DNA from: Selenomonas sputigena ATCC 35185
Lineage (GTDB): Bacteria; Bacillota; Negativicutes; Selenomonadales; Selenomonadaceae
Length of the DNA stretch: 64,000 bases
Reading direction: 5' to 3'
Assembly: GCF_000208405.1 (NCBI RefSeq)
Contig: NC_015437.1
Coordinates: 2,039,501 to 2,103,500 of the forward strand
Program-made: the position numbers and the translations under genes
Notes under the pieces: generated by a model
Seen by the model: only the letters and a program-made list of their open reading frames with translations
Databases searched by the model: none
Told to the model about the DNA's origin: nothing
Shown here: in pieces, positions 25,470 through 35,110 of the stretch
How the letters are laid out: each line of letters begins with the position of its first letter
Position numbering within the stretch: the stretch's first letter is position 1

Positions 25470-26975
25470 TCAAACGTCCTTTATACTGTCGATCCAGCGA
25501 TCGAACGCCGCCATCCCCGCCGCATCGCGCTTGAAGACTCCCGCGTGCGTGAGCACCCGTAAAAACACGGCGCCGATCTCATCGCGCAGGATTCCATCTG
25601 CATCCGCCTCCGTCACTTCGGGATGCGACGCGCGTACCGAGCGATACCAGTCCGCGTGCTTTTCAATGTCCGCGATGCCCGCGATGTCCTCCGTTCCCTT
25701 CAAGAGTTCCGTGCGCACCTGTTCCATCTCTGATTTAAGCCGCGCGGGCAGGATTGCCAGCCCCAGCACCTCGATCAGGCCGATGTTCTCCTTCTTGATG
25801 TGGTGCACATCGGCATGCGGATGGAACAACCCGAGCGGATGCTCCTCCGTCGTGCGGTTGTTGCGGAAGACGAGATCGAACTCGAAATCCTTGCCGCGCC
25901 GCCGCGCAATCGGCGTGATCGTGTTGTGCGGCGCATCCGTCTCCGCCAGAATCTCCACCGAAGCGTCGCTGTATGTGCGCCACGCGGCGAGAATCTTCGT
26001 TGCAAGGTCGATGAGCGCTCCCTTGTCGGATGACGTGAGGCGCAATGTCGACATCGGCCATTTCACATGCCCTGCACGGACATTCGGATAGTTCGCAAAG
26101 CGATATTCCTGCTCCACCGGCGCGCGTTCCATGGCAAACGTATAGCGCCCGCCCTGATAGTGGTCGTGCGAGAGGATCGAGCCGCCGACGATCGGCAGAT
26201 CAGCATTCGAGCCCGCGAAATAATGCGGAAAAATCTCAAGAAACGCCGCGAGATTCTCAAACGTCTCGCGCGAGATCGCCATCGGCACATGCTCGTTGTT
26301 CAGCACAATGCAGTGCTCGTTGTAGTAGGTGTAGGGCGAATACTGCAAAAACCACGAACGCCCCGTAAGATCGAGCGGGATGAGGCGATGCGTCTCGCGC
26401 GCAGGGTGATTCACGCGCCCCGCGTAGCCCTCGTTCTCGCGGCAGAGCAGACATTTCGGATAGGCGGAAGATTTCGCGAGTTTTGCCTTTGCGATGTCGC
26501 GCGGATCCTTCTCCGGCTTCGAGAGATTGATCGTCACATCGAGAGCGCCGTACTCCGTTTCTGCCTGCCACGCAATGTTCTTGTCGATGCGCGTCTTGCG
26601 GATGTAGTTCGAGGCGATGCTCAGGTCATAATAGTAATCCGTCGCCTCACGCGGCGATGCCGCATAAAGGGCGCGAAACTGACGCACGACCTCGGACGGA
26701 CGCGGCATCACGCAGTCCATGATGCGCGTATCAAAGAGATCGCGCTCATCCGTCGTGCCCTCGATCAGCCCCTTCCCCGCCGCATAATCGAGCATGCGCT
26801 CCAAGATGGGCGTCGCCGTCTCAAGCGTTTCATCCACCTGCTCCGGAACATATTCTTCCACACCGAGCACGTCGAGCAAACGATTCGCGGCATAGACTTC
26901 ATCCTCCGGCGCAATCAGCCCCTTCTGACGGGCAAAGTGCAGGAGGCGGCTGATTTCATGCTGCATATCACACAT
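25470..26975 (-). CDS. galT: UDP-glucose-hexose-1-phosphate uridylyltransferase, type 2 (Firmicute) GalT
   Basis: The 501-residue Leloir enzyme exchanges UMP between UDP-glucose and galactose-1-phosphate. Its length and motifs (YPKCLLCRENEGYAGR, SILSHDHYQGGRYTFAMERA) are those of the longer Firmicute family, not the E. coli type. ATG 26973-26975 follows AGGAGG at seven bases; a longer in-frame reading overlaps galE and is rejected. It sits 19 bp downstream of galE. Confidence 0.95.
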   Translation of the reverse strand: MCDMQHEISRLLHFARQKGLIAPEDEVYAANRLLDVLGVEEYVPEQVDETLETATPILERMLDYAAGKGLIEGTTDERDLFDTRIMDCVMPRPSEVVRQFRALYAASPREATDYYYDLSIASNYIRKTRIDKNIAWQAETEYGALDVTINLSKPEKDPRDIAKAKLAKSSAYPKCLLCRENEGYAGRVNHPARETHRLIPLDLTGRSWFLQYSPYTYYNEHCIVLNNEHVPMAISRETFENLAAFLEIFPHYFAGSNADLPIVGGSILSHDHYQGGRYTFAMERAPVEQEYRFANYPNVRAGHVKWPMSTLRLTSSDKGALIDLATKILAAWRTYSDASVEILAETDAPHNTITPIARRRGKDFEFDLVFRNNRTTEEHPLGLFHPHADVHHIKKENIGLIEVLGLAILPARLKSEMEQVRTELLKGTEDIAGIADIEKHADWYRSVRASHPEVTEADADGILRDEIGAVFLRVLTHAGVFKRDAAGMAAFDRWIDSIKDV

Positions 26976-26994
26976 GATGCATCCTCCTGTCTTT

Positions 26995-27984
26995 CTAGTC
27001 CTCATAACCATGCGGATGATGTTCATGCCAGCGCCACGCCGTGCCGATGACCTGCTCCACATCCGTGAACTGCGGCTTCCAGCCGAGCACGGAACGCGCC
27101 TTCTCGCTGGACGCGATGAGCTGCGCCGGGTCGCCAGCGCGCCGTGCGCCGATTTCCACCTTGATGGAGCGTCCCGTCGCCTTTTCCGCTGCCGCAATCA
27201 TCTCCTTGACCGAGAAGCCCTGCCCGTTGCCGAGATTGAAGATATCGCTCGCACCGCCCTTTCGCAGGTATTCGAGCGCAAGCACATGAGCATCCGCGAG
27301 ATCGACAACATGGATGTAGTCGCGCAGGCAGGTCCCATCCGGCGTCGGATAATCATCTCCGAACACCGTGATATGGTCGCGCCGCCCCGTCGGCACTTGC
27401 AGGATGAGCGGAATGAGATGCGTTTCCGTCGCGTGATCCTCGCCGATCGAGCCGTCCGGCAGCGCCCCCGCCGCATTGAAGTAGCGCAGAGACACATAGC
27501 GCACGCCGTTGGCGCGGCTCACCCACTTCATCATCTTCTCCATCGTGAGCTTCGTCTCGCCATAGGTGTTCGTCGGGCATGTCTCATCGTCCTCGTGAAT
27601 CGGCACGCGCTTCGGCTCGCCGTAGACCGCCGCCGTCGAAGAGAATACGATCTTGTCGACGCCATGACGCACCATCGCCTCAAGGAGCACCTGCATCCCG
27701 TAGACATTGTTGTTGAAGTAGAGCAGGGGCTTTTCCATGCTCTCGCCGACGAGAGAATTCGCCGCAAAGTGGATGACTGCCTCGACCTTGTTTTCGGTAA
27801 AAATCTTGTCGAGAACCGAAGCATCGCGAATGTCGCCCTCATAAAACTTCGCCTTCGGATTCAGTGCGCCGCGGTGTCCCGTCTGCAGATTGTCGACAAT
27901 GACAACCTGCTCGCCCTTTTCGATGAGCGCGTGCACGGCATGAGAGCCAATGTAGCCCGCGCCTCCGCATACCAATATCGCCAT
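26995..27984 (-). CDS. galE: UDP-glucose 4-epimerase
   Basis: The 329-residue SDR enzyme interconverts UDP-galactose and UDP-glucose. The NAD-binding GGAGYIGSH is at residues 7-15, and the catalytic Ser/Tyr/Lys lie in [10 protein letters not shown] and [11 protein letters not shown]. It lies between galK and galT. It may also supply UDP-galactose for surface polysaccharide. Confidence 0.97.
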   Translation of the reverse strand: MAILVCGGAGYIGSHAVHALIEKGEQVVIVDNLQTGHRGALNPKAKFYEGDIRDASVLDKIFTENKVEAVIHFAANSLVGESMEKPLLYFNNNVYGMQVLLEAMVRHGVDKIVFSSTAAVYGEPKRVPIHEDDETCPTNTYGETKLTMEKMMKWVSRANGVRYVSLRYFNAAGALPDGSIGEDHATETHLIPLILQVPTGRRDHITVFGDDYPTPDGTCLRDYIHVVDLADAHVLALEYLRKGGASDIFNLGNGQGFSVKEMIAAAEKATGRSIKVEIGARRAGDPAQLIASSEKARSVLGWKPQFTDVEQVIGTAWRWHEHHPHGYED

Positions 27985-28008
27985 GAGAGTTCTCCTTTCG
28001 CTCCGCTC

Positions 28009-29175
28009 TTACAGACGGTGTGCGCCGTCCGCAATATTCGCCACATAGAAGCTCGGCGCATAGCCAATCTTCGCCGTATATGCCTCTGCAACATTCTTCT
28101 CAAATGCAGGAATTGCCTCGTCGCGCACAATGCTGACCGTGCAGCCCGCAAAGCCGCCTCCCGTCATGCGCGAGCCGAGCACTCCCTCCTGCTGCCACGC
28201 GAGTTCCGCGAGCGCATCCAGCTCGGGCCCCGTCACCTCGTAATCGTCGCGCAGGGAAACGTGGGAATCGTTCATCAGTGCGCCAAACCGCTTCACATCG
28301 TTCTGCTCAAGCGCCTCCACCGCCTCCAGTGTGCGGCGGTTCTCGTAAACCGCGTGGCGCGCACGTCTGCGCTCGACCTCATCCTCGATGACAGCGGCAT
28401 TCTCATCGAACTCCGCGTTCGTCAGCTCACCGAGCGTTTTGATCGCCTTGACCTTCTGCAGAGCTTTCAGCGCCGCCTCGCTCTGCATGCGCCGCTCGTT
28501 GTATGCAGAAGAAACGAGGCTGTGCGCCTTGTTCGTATTCGTGATGACGATGCTGCACCCCTTGAGGTCGAGTTTGCTGTAGCGATACTCGAGCGTATTG
28601 CAGTCGAGCAGGATCGCGCAGTCCTTCTTGCCCATGCCGACGGCAAACTGATCCATGATGCCGCAGTTCATGCCGACGAATTCATTCTCCGCCTTTTGCG
28701 CGAGCTTTACAATCTCCACCATGTCGATGCCGAGTCCAAGCTCCTCGTTCAGAATGACCCCCATCAAGACCTCGATGGAAGCGGAAGAAGAAAGCCCCGC
28801 ACCGTTGGGTAGCGTCCCGTAGACGAGGATGTCGAAACCGTGCGCTGCAGGATGACCCGCGTCCTCCATCATGCGCACGACGCCGATGGGATAGTTTGTC
28901 CAGCCATAGGCCGCGCTCTTTACCGCGCCGCGCATGGGGAACTCCACCACGCCCTGCTCCTCTGCATTCATCGAGTAGAGGCGCGACACATCATCCGCAC
29001 GCGGCGCAGCGAGCGCATACGTGCCGAGCGAGATCGCACACGGAAAGACGTGCCCGCCGTTGTAGTCCGTATGCTCGCCGATGAGATTCACACGCCCTGG
29101 CGAGAAATACGCATGCGTTTCAGCCGCACCGAATTTCTCACGAAATACTTTTTTCATCTCATCCAAGATTGCCAT
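28009..29175 (-). CDS. galK: Galactokinase
   Basis: The 388-residue GHMP kinase makes galactose-1-phosphate. The galactokinase signature GRVNLIGEHTDYNGG, the ATP loop LPNGAGLSSSAS, and the C-terminal GSRMTGGGFAGCT are all present. ATG 29173-29175 follows GGAGGAG; an upstream ATG overlaps that site and is unlikely. It is the first gene after an operator-bearing promoter. Confidence 0.97.
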   Translation of the reverse strand: MAILDEMKKVFREKFGAAETHAYFSPGRVNLIGEHTDYNGGHVFPCAISLGTYALAAPRADDVSRLYSMNAEEQGVVEFPMRGAVKSAAYGWTNYPIGVVRMMEDAGHPAAHGFDILVYGTLPNGAGLSSSASIEVLMGVILNEELGLGIDMVEIVKLAQKAENEFVGMNCGIMDQFAVGMGKKDCAILLDCNTLEYRYSKLDLKGCSIVITNTNKAHSLVSSAYNERRMQSEAALKALQKVKAIKTLGELTNAEFDENAAVIEDEVERRRARHAVYENRRTLEAVEALEQNDVKRFGALMNDSHVSLRDDYEVTGPELDALAELAWQQEGVLGSRMTGGGFAGCTVSIVRDEAIPAFEKNVAEAYTAKIGYAPSFYVANIADGAHRL

Positions 29176-29230
29176 TGGCTCCTCCTCCATATATCTTCAT
29201 TTGTCCGTCTATATTTTGGCTTGTATGAAA

Positions 29231-29242
29231 GTAAACGTTTTC
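29231..29242. promoter_or_regulatory. LacI-type operator before galK
   Basis: GTAAACGTTTTC is centred on the palindrome AAACGTTT. It lies 15 bases downstream of the galK -10 box. The same 12-mer occurs at 34911 and, with one change, at 34963. Confidence 0.75.
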
Positions 29243-29256
29243 TTTTCCCGCTTCCT

Positions 29257-29285
29257 ATTTTATCCTCTTTCGCAAAGAAACGCAA
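29257..29285 (-). promoter_or_regulatory. Promoter of the galK operon
   Basis: On the minus strand TTGCGT (29280-29285), a 17-bp spacer and TAAAAT (29257-29262). The -35 box lies inside AAACGCAAGCGTTT (29278-29291). Read on the minus strand this includes AAAACGCTTGCG, close to a CcpA cre site. Confidence 0.65.
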
Positions 29286-29336
29286 GCGTTTTTGTGAGAT
29301 TTTCATAGGTTCAGAAAAAGACGGATGCCCCCGCCG

Positions 29337-32300
29337 TCAAATCCCCTTCATCTTAAACGAGAGGCTTCTCTTCCCATTCGGATAGGTATACTCCGCAAGC
29401 ACGGGTGCACCCCAGCTGTCGTCGCCGCCCACGCCGCACATGCCTGCCGACGCACGCAGATATGTATGCTGCGGACGCGGCAAATCATACGCATGGCGCG
29501 CATTCTCCAGCTCGTGCGGACTGTACGGGAGCGCCGATGCCTCAAACGGCACATCTGCCGCGAGACGGATTCCGTGACCGCCATGATCCGTGACCTCGAT
29601 CCAGCGCACGCCGCAGTGATTGCCCGTCTCCTGCGGACGCAGATACGGCTCGACCTCGTCCGCCGCCGTGCTCTCGTAGACGCCGAGACGTGCGCCGCAG
29701 CAGCGGTCGATGTAGTTTTCCTTCGGCCCGTAGCCATAGAAGCGAATGCGGTCATAGTCCGCATCTAGCGTAAAGATCATGGCAAAGTCGGGCATCTCGG
29801 GCATCCCCGCCGTCTCATACTCCATCGTGACGCCAACTTCCCCGCTTGCCTCCGCCGTATAGGAGACCACACACGCAGCAGCAGGCTCCGTGGCAAACGC
29901 ATAAGTAAAGCGCACGATGACGCGCTTGGCGCGCCGCTCATCGCGTCTGCCGAAGAAACCGTTCACCGTCTCGAAATCTTCGCCGTCCACGCTGTACTCG
30001 ATGCGCGTGCAGCGACGATAGAGGCTCGCGAGTTTCCACTGCGCCGTATCCGCCATGCGTCCGCTGCCGTAGTCATTGTCGATCGGCGCACGCCAGAAGC
30101 TCGGCTGCGGCAGCTCCTCGATCAGCTCACGTCCGCCATGGCGATAGGAGACGAGATTGCCCTGCGCACTTGAGAACATAAGGGAGAAGCCCGCCCCCTG
30201 CACGCCGAGATTGATGTCCCCCTGCACCACGCGCAGACTGCCCGACGCCTCAAGTGCTGCATAGGCGGGAGCAGCGACACCGCAGCCGAGGATGTCGAAG
30301 AGACTTGCTCCTGTATTCTCGGGCGGCACAACAACGGCCTGTCCGAAGGCGATCTCGTAGCCGGCAGGTGCCCACGGTTCCTCATTCTTCAGGCAGAGCG
30401 ATGCCGTCAGCACGTACTCCCCCGCGCCAAGATACGGCATTTTGTAGATCGCCGTATCAATGAATTTAGTTTCCCCAGGCTCCACATGATGTCCCTGCTG
30501 CCAAGTCTCCCAGATTTTTCGTCCGTCAAGGAGGAGCGTCAGCCGCAATTCATAGTCATCCGCATCGGAGAAAAGACTCTTATTCTCGATCTCCACACCG
30601 TTCCACGAAGGACGGAGCGTGAAATTCTGATAGTTGTACTTCACTTCCTGCAGCTTTGCCGTCGGACGACGATCGGCAAAGAAGATGCCGTTGCCGCTGA
30701 AGTTGTAGTCCGACGGACGATCGCCGAAGTCGCCGCCGTAGAGGAATACATCCTCCCCATAGCGTCCGCGCCGACGGATTGCCTGATCGCCGAAATCCCA
30801 GATGAATCCGCCCTGATACAGAGGCTCGCGCTCCGTCAGCTCCGTGTACTTGTGCATGCCGCCGCAGCTGTTGCCCATAGCGTGTGTATACTCGCAGCAA
30901 ATGAACGGCTTGTCGCGGTGCTCCTTGAGGAACGCTTCGATGTCCGCCGCCTTCGTATACATCTGACTCTCCATATCGCTCGTCGCCGGATAGCTGCGGT
31001 CCCAGAAAATCCCCTCGTAATGCACGAGGCGCGTGGAATCGACGCGGCGGAAGTGCTCGCTCATCTCGTAGATCGTGCGGCCGCCGCAGGACTCGTTGCC
31101 GCACGACCAAATGAGGATGCACGGATGATTCTTGTCGCGCTCGTACATCGACTGCGCGCGGTCGAGCACGGCGGGCAGCCACTCCTCGCTGTCGCCGGGA
31201 ACGGTATGCGCGTCCTTCGCACACGCCCCGTTCTTCATCCATGAGCCGTGCGTCTCAAGATTCGTCTCATCGATCACATAAAAGCCATAAATGTCTGCCA
31301 GCTCGTAGAGACGACTGCTGTTCGGATAGTGCGACGTGCGAATCGCGTTGACATTCGCACGTTTGAGTGCGATGATATCCTGCTCGAAGAGCGCGGGATC
31401 CATCGCCCTCCCATGGTCAGAGTCAAACTCGTGACGATTGACTCCCTTGAACACGATGCGCTCGCCGTTGATCTGCATGACTCCGTCCCGGATGCAGAAC
31501 TCACGGAAACCGACGCGCACGCGCACGACCTCCTGCAAAGCACCCGCCGCATCATGCACGCGGATCATAAGATGGTAGAGCCATGGATGCTCCGCGCTCC
31601 AAAGAAGCACGCAGGCAGCCTCCATCGAGCACGCATGGGTCGTTGCCGTGACGACCGCCTCTTCCCCCTCTACACAATCTCCTTCCGAATCGCAGAGCAG
31701 GATCTCGACATGCTTTTCTGACGCATCGTTGAACGCAAGACGCACATCAAGCTTTCCGTGCGTATAGCCATCCCGCTCAAGCGGCACGGCACGAACGGCA
31801 ACATCCTCGATGTGATGCTGCGGTTTCGTGTAGAGCAGGACGTCGCGATAGATTCCCGAGAACCGCCAGAAGTCCTGATCCTCAAGCCAGCTCGCACTCG
31901 TATAGCGGAATACCATCGCCGCCAGCTTGTTCTCCCCCGCCACGAGATACGGCGTCAGGTCGAAGTCTGCAGGCGTGCAGCTGTCCTCACTGTAGCCGAC
32001 GAAATGACCGTTGAGAAAGAGTGCGAACGCCGCATCCACGCCGCCAAAGGAGATATAGACGCGCTCCCAATCCTCGGGCACGGCAAAATACTTCACATAG
32101 CAGCCGACGGGATTATCGCGCACAGGAATCTCGCCCGGCACGATGCTCTCATGCCCGTCCCACGGGTACGTCGTATTCGTGTAATGCGGCGCTCCGTGCC
32201 CCTCCATCTGGATATGCGCCGGCACACGGATCGTCTCCCAATCGCGGCAGTCGTAATCCGCCGCCTCGAACCCCTGCGGGATGTGCTCGGTGTTCCGCGC

Positions 32301-32462
32301 ATAAGCGAAATGCCAAATGCCGCCGAGCGTACGGTAAAATGAGGACACGCCGCGCGCAAGCTCCGCTTCGTCGCGATAGAAGACGTGGTCGCTGTGCGCA
32401 GGCAGACGGTTCTCTGCGAAGTAGCACGGATCTTTCAATTTCTCAAAGTCGAATGCAGCCAT
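29337..32462 (-). CDS. lacZ: Beta-galactosidase, GH2 (LacZ type)
   Basis: The 1041-residue enzyme hydrolyses lactose and related beta-galactosides. The acid/base Glu is in WSCGNESCGG and the nucleophile Glu in ICCEYTHAMGNS. The five-domain LacZ architecture is suggested by length and by the C-terminal beta-sandwich ending YTYPNGKRSLSF. ATG 32460-32462 follows GGGGAGG. An in-frame upstream ATG (32520) lies inside a family B hairpin and would add 20 residues; the strong ribosome site argues against it. Confidence 0.96.
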   Translation of the reverse strand: MAAFDFEKLKDPCYFAENRLPAHSDHVFYRDEAELARGVSSFYRTLGGIWHFAYARNTEHIPQGFEAADYDCRDWETIRVPAHIQMEGHGAPHYTNTTYPWDGHESIVPGEIPVRDNPVGCYVKYFAVPEDWERVYISFGGVDAAFALFLNGHFVGYSEDSCTPADFDLTPYLVAGENKLAAMVFRYTSASWLEDQDFWRFSGIYRDVLLYTKPQHHIEDVAVRAVPLERDGYTHGKLDVRLAFNDASEKHVEILLCDSEGDCVEGEEAVVTATTHACSMEAACVLLWSAEHPWLYHLMIRVHDAAGALQEVVRVRVGFREFCIRDGVMQINGERIVFKGVNRHEFDSDHGRAMDPALFEQDIIALKRANVNAIRTSHYPNSSRLYELADIYGFYVIDETNLETHGSWMKNGACAKDAHTVPGDSEEWLPAVLDRAQSMYERDKNHPCILIWSCGNESCGGRTIYEMSEHFRRVDSTRLVHYEGIFWDRSYPATSDMESQMYTKAADIEAFLKEHRDKPFICCEYTHAMGNSCGGMHKYTELTEREPLYQGGFIWDFGDQAIRRRGRYGEDVFLYGGDFGDRPSDYNFSGNGIFFADRRPTAKLQEVKYNYQNFTLRPSWNGVEIENKSLFSDADDYELRLTLLLDGRKIWETWQQGHHVEPGETKFIDTAIYKMPYLGAGEYVLTASLCLKNEEPWAPAGYEIAFGQAVVVPPENTGASLFDILGCGVAAPAYAALEASGSLRVVQGDINLGVQGAGFSLMFSSAQGNLVSYRHGGRELIEELPQPSFWRAPIDNDYGSGRMADTAQWKLASLYRRCTRIEYSVDGEDFETVNGFFGRRDERRAKRVIVRFTYAFATEPAAACVVSYTAEASGEVGVTMEYETAGMPEMPDFAMIFTLDADYDRIRFYGYGPKENYIDRCCGARLGVYESTAADEVEPYLRPQETGNHCGVRWIEVTDHGGHGIRLAADVPFEASALPYSPHELENARHAYDLPRPQHTYLRASAGMCGVGGDDSWGAPVLAEYTYPNGKRSLSFKMKGI

Positions 32463-32485
32463 GTGAAACCTCCCCTTCTGTAAAA

Positions 32486-32554
32486 GAATCGCGGATAAAT
32501 TCGGCCGCCCTCCTTCACACATCCGAGCAGCTTCGTTTTATCAGCTCTTTCTAA
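32486..32554 (-). repeat. Family B short hairpin element before lacZ
   Basis: On the minus strand GCTGCTC and GGGCGGC pair around the loop GGATGTGTGAAGGA, inside outer arms GATAAA/TTTATC. It has the orientation of lacZ and ends 23 bp before its ATG. A further mini-fragment of the element ends is at 32594-32622. Confidence 0.8.
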
Positions 32555-32619
32555 AGAAAGCGGCCGAAGACGACCGCTTTCCAACCTCCTGAGGACGCGC
32601 TGATAAATTCAGCGTTTCC

Positions 32620-32791
32620 TAAGGAATCACTGATAGATTCAGCCGCCCATCTTCACACATCTGCGCTGTCCTCTCGTCGTCGACAAATCCTCGACGTAGC
32701 ACCGCTACGCCTGCGGTTTGTCTCCTTGCCAGATACAGCGCATCTGTGCAAATCTGGGAGACTTCATTTTATCAGCGTTTCCTAAGGAATC
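32620..32791 (-). repeat. Family B MITE-like repeat, about 170 bp
   Basis: Ends TAAGGAATCACTGATAGATT and (on the other strand) TTAGGAAACGCTGATAAAAT form an imperfect inverted repeat. The centre has CGTAGC-acc-GCTACG. The lacS-like gene's TGA stop overlaps its right edge. With the short copy it fills the 327-bp gap between lacS and lacZ, which has no gene. Confidence 0.85.
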
Positions 32792-34211
32792 ACTTGTTCA
32801 TTTCATCCCATTTCTCTTCGAGTTCTTCCACGATGCGCGCATGCTCCGCCTCCGTGAGCGTCACCTTCGCGCGGTAGAGAATCGTGCCGAGCAGGATGAG
32901 GGCAAACGGCGCCGCAAACATCACGAGCTTGAAGTTGAAGAGATTCTCCGGCGCAATCGTCTCCGCTGTCGCACCGCTCGTCATGCCGACCCAGATCGCG
33001 GTGAGGCCGATCATGCCGCTCGCAATCGCACCTGCGAGCTTATCCACCAGCGGACGCACGCAGAGGACAAGCGCCTCGTCGCGATGCCCGAGCTTCAGCT
33101 GCCCGTACTCGACCGTATCCGTAATCGTCATGAGCACGACGAGGAAGACCAGCGGCTGCGGCAGGGAGAACAGACCTGCGGCAAAGAGCGTCATAGCAAC
33201 GCTCGTGCCTGCCATCGCATAGAGCACGATGCCGACGAGCATCACGGCAACCGAGCCGAAGAAGAGCCTCCGACGACTGAACTTCTCCGTCAGCGTCGGA
33301 AAAAGCGCCACAGCGAGCAGACCGATGATGACGTTGATGACACCGAGGAACGAGAACTGCTTTGCGTCGCCGAGCACATAGATAAAATAATAGAGGTTGA
33401 AATTATTGATGACATTCTGCCCAAGAACGAAAACAAGATACGCAATCGCGATCCAGAGGAGCTGATCGTTCTTGATGAGCACGGAGAACACGTCCTTGAA
33501 CGAAGTCTCCGTCTTGTTCTCGCGCAGCGCGGAATCCTCTTCCTTCGTCCCAAGACCGAGGATGATCGCCCCGAGGGTCGCGATGCCGCCGCCGATGACG
33601 GCAAACGCAAACCAGCCCGCAGAGTCACCGGCGCCGCCATTCTCGTTCAGCGAGAAATAGAGGACGACGGGCATGACGATCGCCGTCACCAACTGACCGC
33701 CGAACACCGAGCCGATACGCGCATAAGTCGCTGTCACCTCACGCTCATGCGAGTCAAACGAGAGAGCGGGAATCATCGACCAGATCGCAACATCTTTTGC
33801 CGAGTAGAACACATCCATGATGAGATAGAGCAGCGCGAAGAGGACGAGGTAGAGCATTGGATTCGACACCGTCAGCCCGCCCATATCCGTAAAGAGGATC
33901 GCAAGGGAAATTGCAGCAACAAACGCGCCCACAATCACCCACGGCTTGAACTTGCCCCAGCGCGTCTTCGTCTTGTCAATCGTATTGCCGATGAACGGAT
34001 CGAGGAAGAGCTCGCCCACGCGCAAGACGAGGATGATCGTCGTCACAATGCCGATCATATAAGCATCGTGTTCGTGGTTTTCGGAGTGAAACAGATTGCT
34101 CGTGACAAAGATCATGAAATACGTCGCGAGCATAGCATAGAACACATCATGTCCGAAAGTGCCGCAGGAATACGCAATGCGCGGCCAGAATTTGCTCTTT
34201 TTGTCCGACAT
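32790..34211 (-). CDS. GPH-family galactoside:cation symporter (LacS/MelB-like)
   Basis: The 473-residue protein has about twelve hydrophobic helices and the family motif near residue 70 (ELFLDPFIGNTIDKTKTRWGK is the loop between helices). It should import galactosides with H+ or Na+. The PTS IIA-like C-terminal domain of streptococcal LacS is absent: the protein ends with a short charged tail. It lies between a cytidylate-kinase-like gene and lacZ. The exact sugar (lactose, melibiose or both) cannot be read from the sequence. Confidence 0.88.
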   Translation of the reverse strand: MSDKKSKFWPRIAYSCGTFGHDVFYAMLATYFMIFVTSNLFHSENHEHDAYMIGIVTTIILVLRVGELFLDPFIGNTIDKTKTRWGKFKPWVIVGAFVAAISLAILFTDMGGLTVSNPMLYLVLFALLYLIMDVFYSAKDVAIWSMIPALSFDSHEREVTATYARIGSVFGGQLVTAIVMPVVLYFSLNENGGAGDSAGWFAFAVIGGGIATLGAIILGLGTKEEDSALRENKTETSFKDVFSVLIKNDQLLWIAIAYLVFVLGQNVINNFNLYYFIYVLGDAKQFSFLGVINVIIGLLAVALFPTLTEKFSRRRLFFGSVAVMLVGIVLYAMAGTSVAMTLFAAGLFSLPQPLVFLVVLMTITDTVEYGQLKLGHRDEALVLCVRPLVDKLAGAIASGMIGLTAIWVGMTSGATAETIAPENLFNFKLVMFAAPFALILLGTILYRAKVTLTEAEHARIVEELEEKWDEMNK

Positions 34212-34223
34212 GGGAAGCCCTCC

Positions 34224-34829
34224 TCAGCCTTTGACCGTGCGGATGTAGGCGATGATGCCGTCCGCAATCTTTCCGAGCGGTTCTTTACTCGTATTCACAA
34301 CGAGATCATAGTTCGTTCCGTCGCCCCACTTGCGCCCCGTATAGTAGTCATAGTAGCGCGCGCGTTTCTCGTTCTCGCGATTCAGCTCCTTGAGCGTCTT
34401 GCCCTCGTAGACCGTGCGCCCGCGCTCCTCGCGGTAGTCGTCGTCCGCACAAACGAAGATGGAAAATACATCGTCGCGCTTTCGGAGCGCATAGTCCGCG
34501 CAGCGTCCGAGGAAGATGCAGGGACCATCGGCGGCGAGCTTGCGCACGACGTTCGACTCCGCCATAAACATCCCCTGGCTCGACTCCCCCATCGCCATGC
34601 CGAATGAGTGAAACGGGATGAAGCGCGAGGACAGCGGCTTCACCCTATTCTCAAGTTCGAGCAGCTCCTTCTCATGCAGATCGTTGATGCCAAGCTTCGC
34701 CGCGGCAAGATGCACGATCTGACGATCGTAGAGATGAACGCCCAGCTTCTCCGCGAGCAGCCCGGCAAGCTCCCGTCCGCCGCAGCCATACTGGCGGCTG
34801 ATGGTGAGAATGAATTTCTTCTCCTCCAT
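34224..34829 (-). CDS. Cytidylate kinase-like P-loop family protein
   Basis: The 201-residue protein matches the 'cytidylate kinase-like' family: the start FILTISRQYGCGGRELAGLLA holds a GxGGRE-type P loop, followed by VHLYDRQIVHLAA and, near the middle, PCIFLGRCADYAL. It is not a canonical Cmk. It is the first gene of the operon containing the galactoside symporter and lacZ, and is placed under the same paired operators. Its substrate is unknown. Confidence 0.8.
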   Translation of the reverse strand: MEEKKFILTISRQYGCGGRELAGLLAEKLGVHLYDRQIVHLAAAKLGINDLHEKELLELENRVKPLSSRFIPFHSFGMAMGESSQGMFMAESNVVRKLAADGPCIFLGRCADYALRKRDDVFSIFVCADDDYREERGRTVYEGKTLKELNRENEKRARYYDYYTGRKWGDGTNYDLVVNTSKEPLGKIADGIIAYIRTVKG

Positions 34830-34910
34830 GTGACTTCCTCCTTCATCATTGGGAAACGGCTATGCGTCTCCCGTAAACAAACCTTGAAAATAATAGGAGC
34901 GGGAAATATA

Positions 34911-34922
34911 GTAAACGTTTTC
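34911..34922. promoter_or_regulatory. LacI-type operator, downstream site of the symporter promoter
   Basis: GTAAACGTTTTC is identical to the site at 29231. It lies 15 bases downstream of the -10 box, in the position of a blocking operator. Confidence 0.78.
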
Positions 34923-34937
34923 TTTCTTATGTTTTCC

Positions 34938-34966
34938 ATTATACTCTATAGATTTTAAAAAAGCAA
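34938..34966 (-). promoter_or_regulatory. Promoter of the cytidylate-kinase-like/symporter/lacZ operon
   Basis: On the minus strand TTGCTT (34961-34966), a 17-bp spacer and TATAAT (34938-34943). It is bracketed by two operators. Confidence 0.78.
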
Positions 34967-34974
34967 ACGTTTTC
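34963..34974. promoter_or_regulatory. LacI-type operator over the -35 box
   Basis: GCAAACGTTTTC differs by one base from the sites at 29231 and 34911. It overlaps the -35 box. The two operators are 52 bp apart centre to centre, about five helical turns. Confidence 0.75.
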
Positions 34975-35003
34975 TTTTTGGTTTGTACTATTTTTATTAT
35001 CAT

Positions 35004-35110
35004 AGTAAGCTACACGCACAAACGTCCACTTTGTGGACATTGTGCGCCGCCCTTAATGAAAGTTACCCAATCAGTCTGCGCCCTTCGGACTTGACTTCTT
35101 GGACTTTCAT
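35004..35110 (-). repeat. Family A two-hairpin repeat, complete copy
   Basis: GTCCAC-ttt-GTGGAC is followed by arms ATGAAAGT and ACTTTCAT with inner CCAA/TTGG and AGTC/GACT pairs. It provides the clearest compensating changes relative to the copy at 38095. Confidence 0.85.

Noticed and set aside
32463-32522. Upstream in-frame ATG adding 20 residues to LacZ (and the similar case at 54761-54817 for KdsA)
   Set aside because: Both extensions are translations of the family B hairpin. The downstream ATGs have far better ribosome sites. Kept as part of the hairpin finding only.
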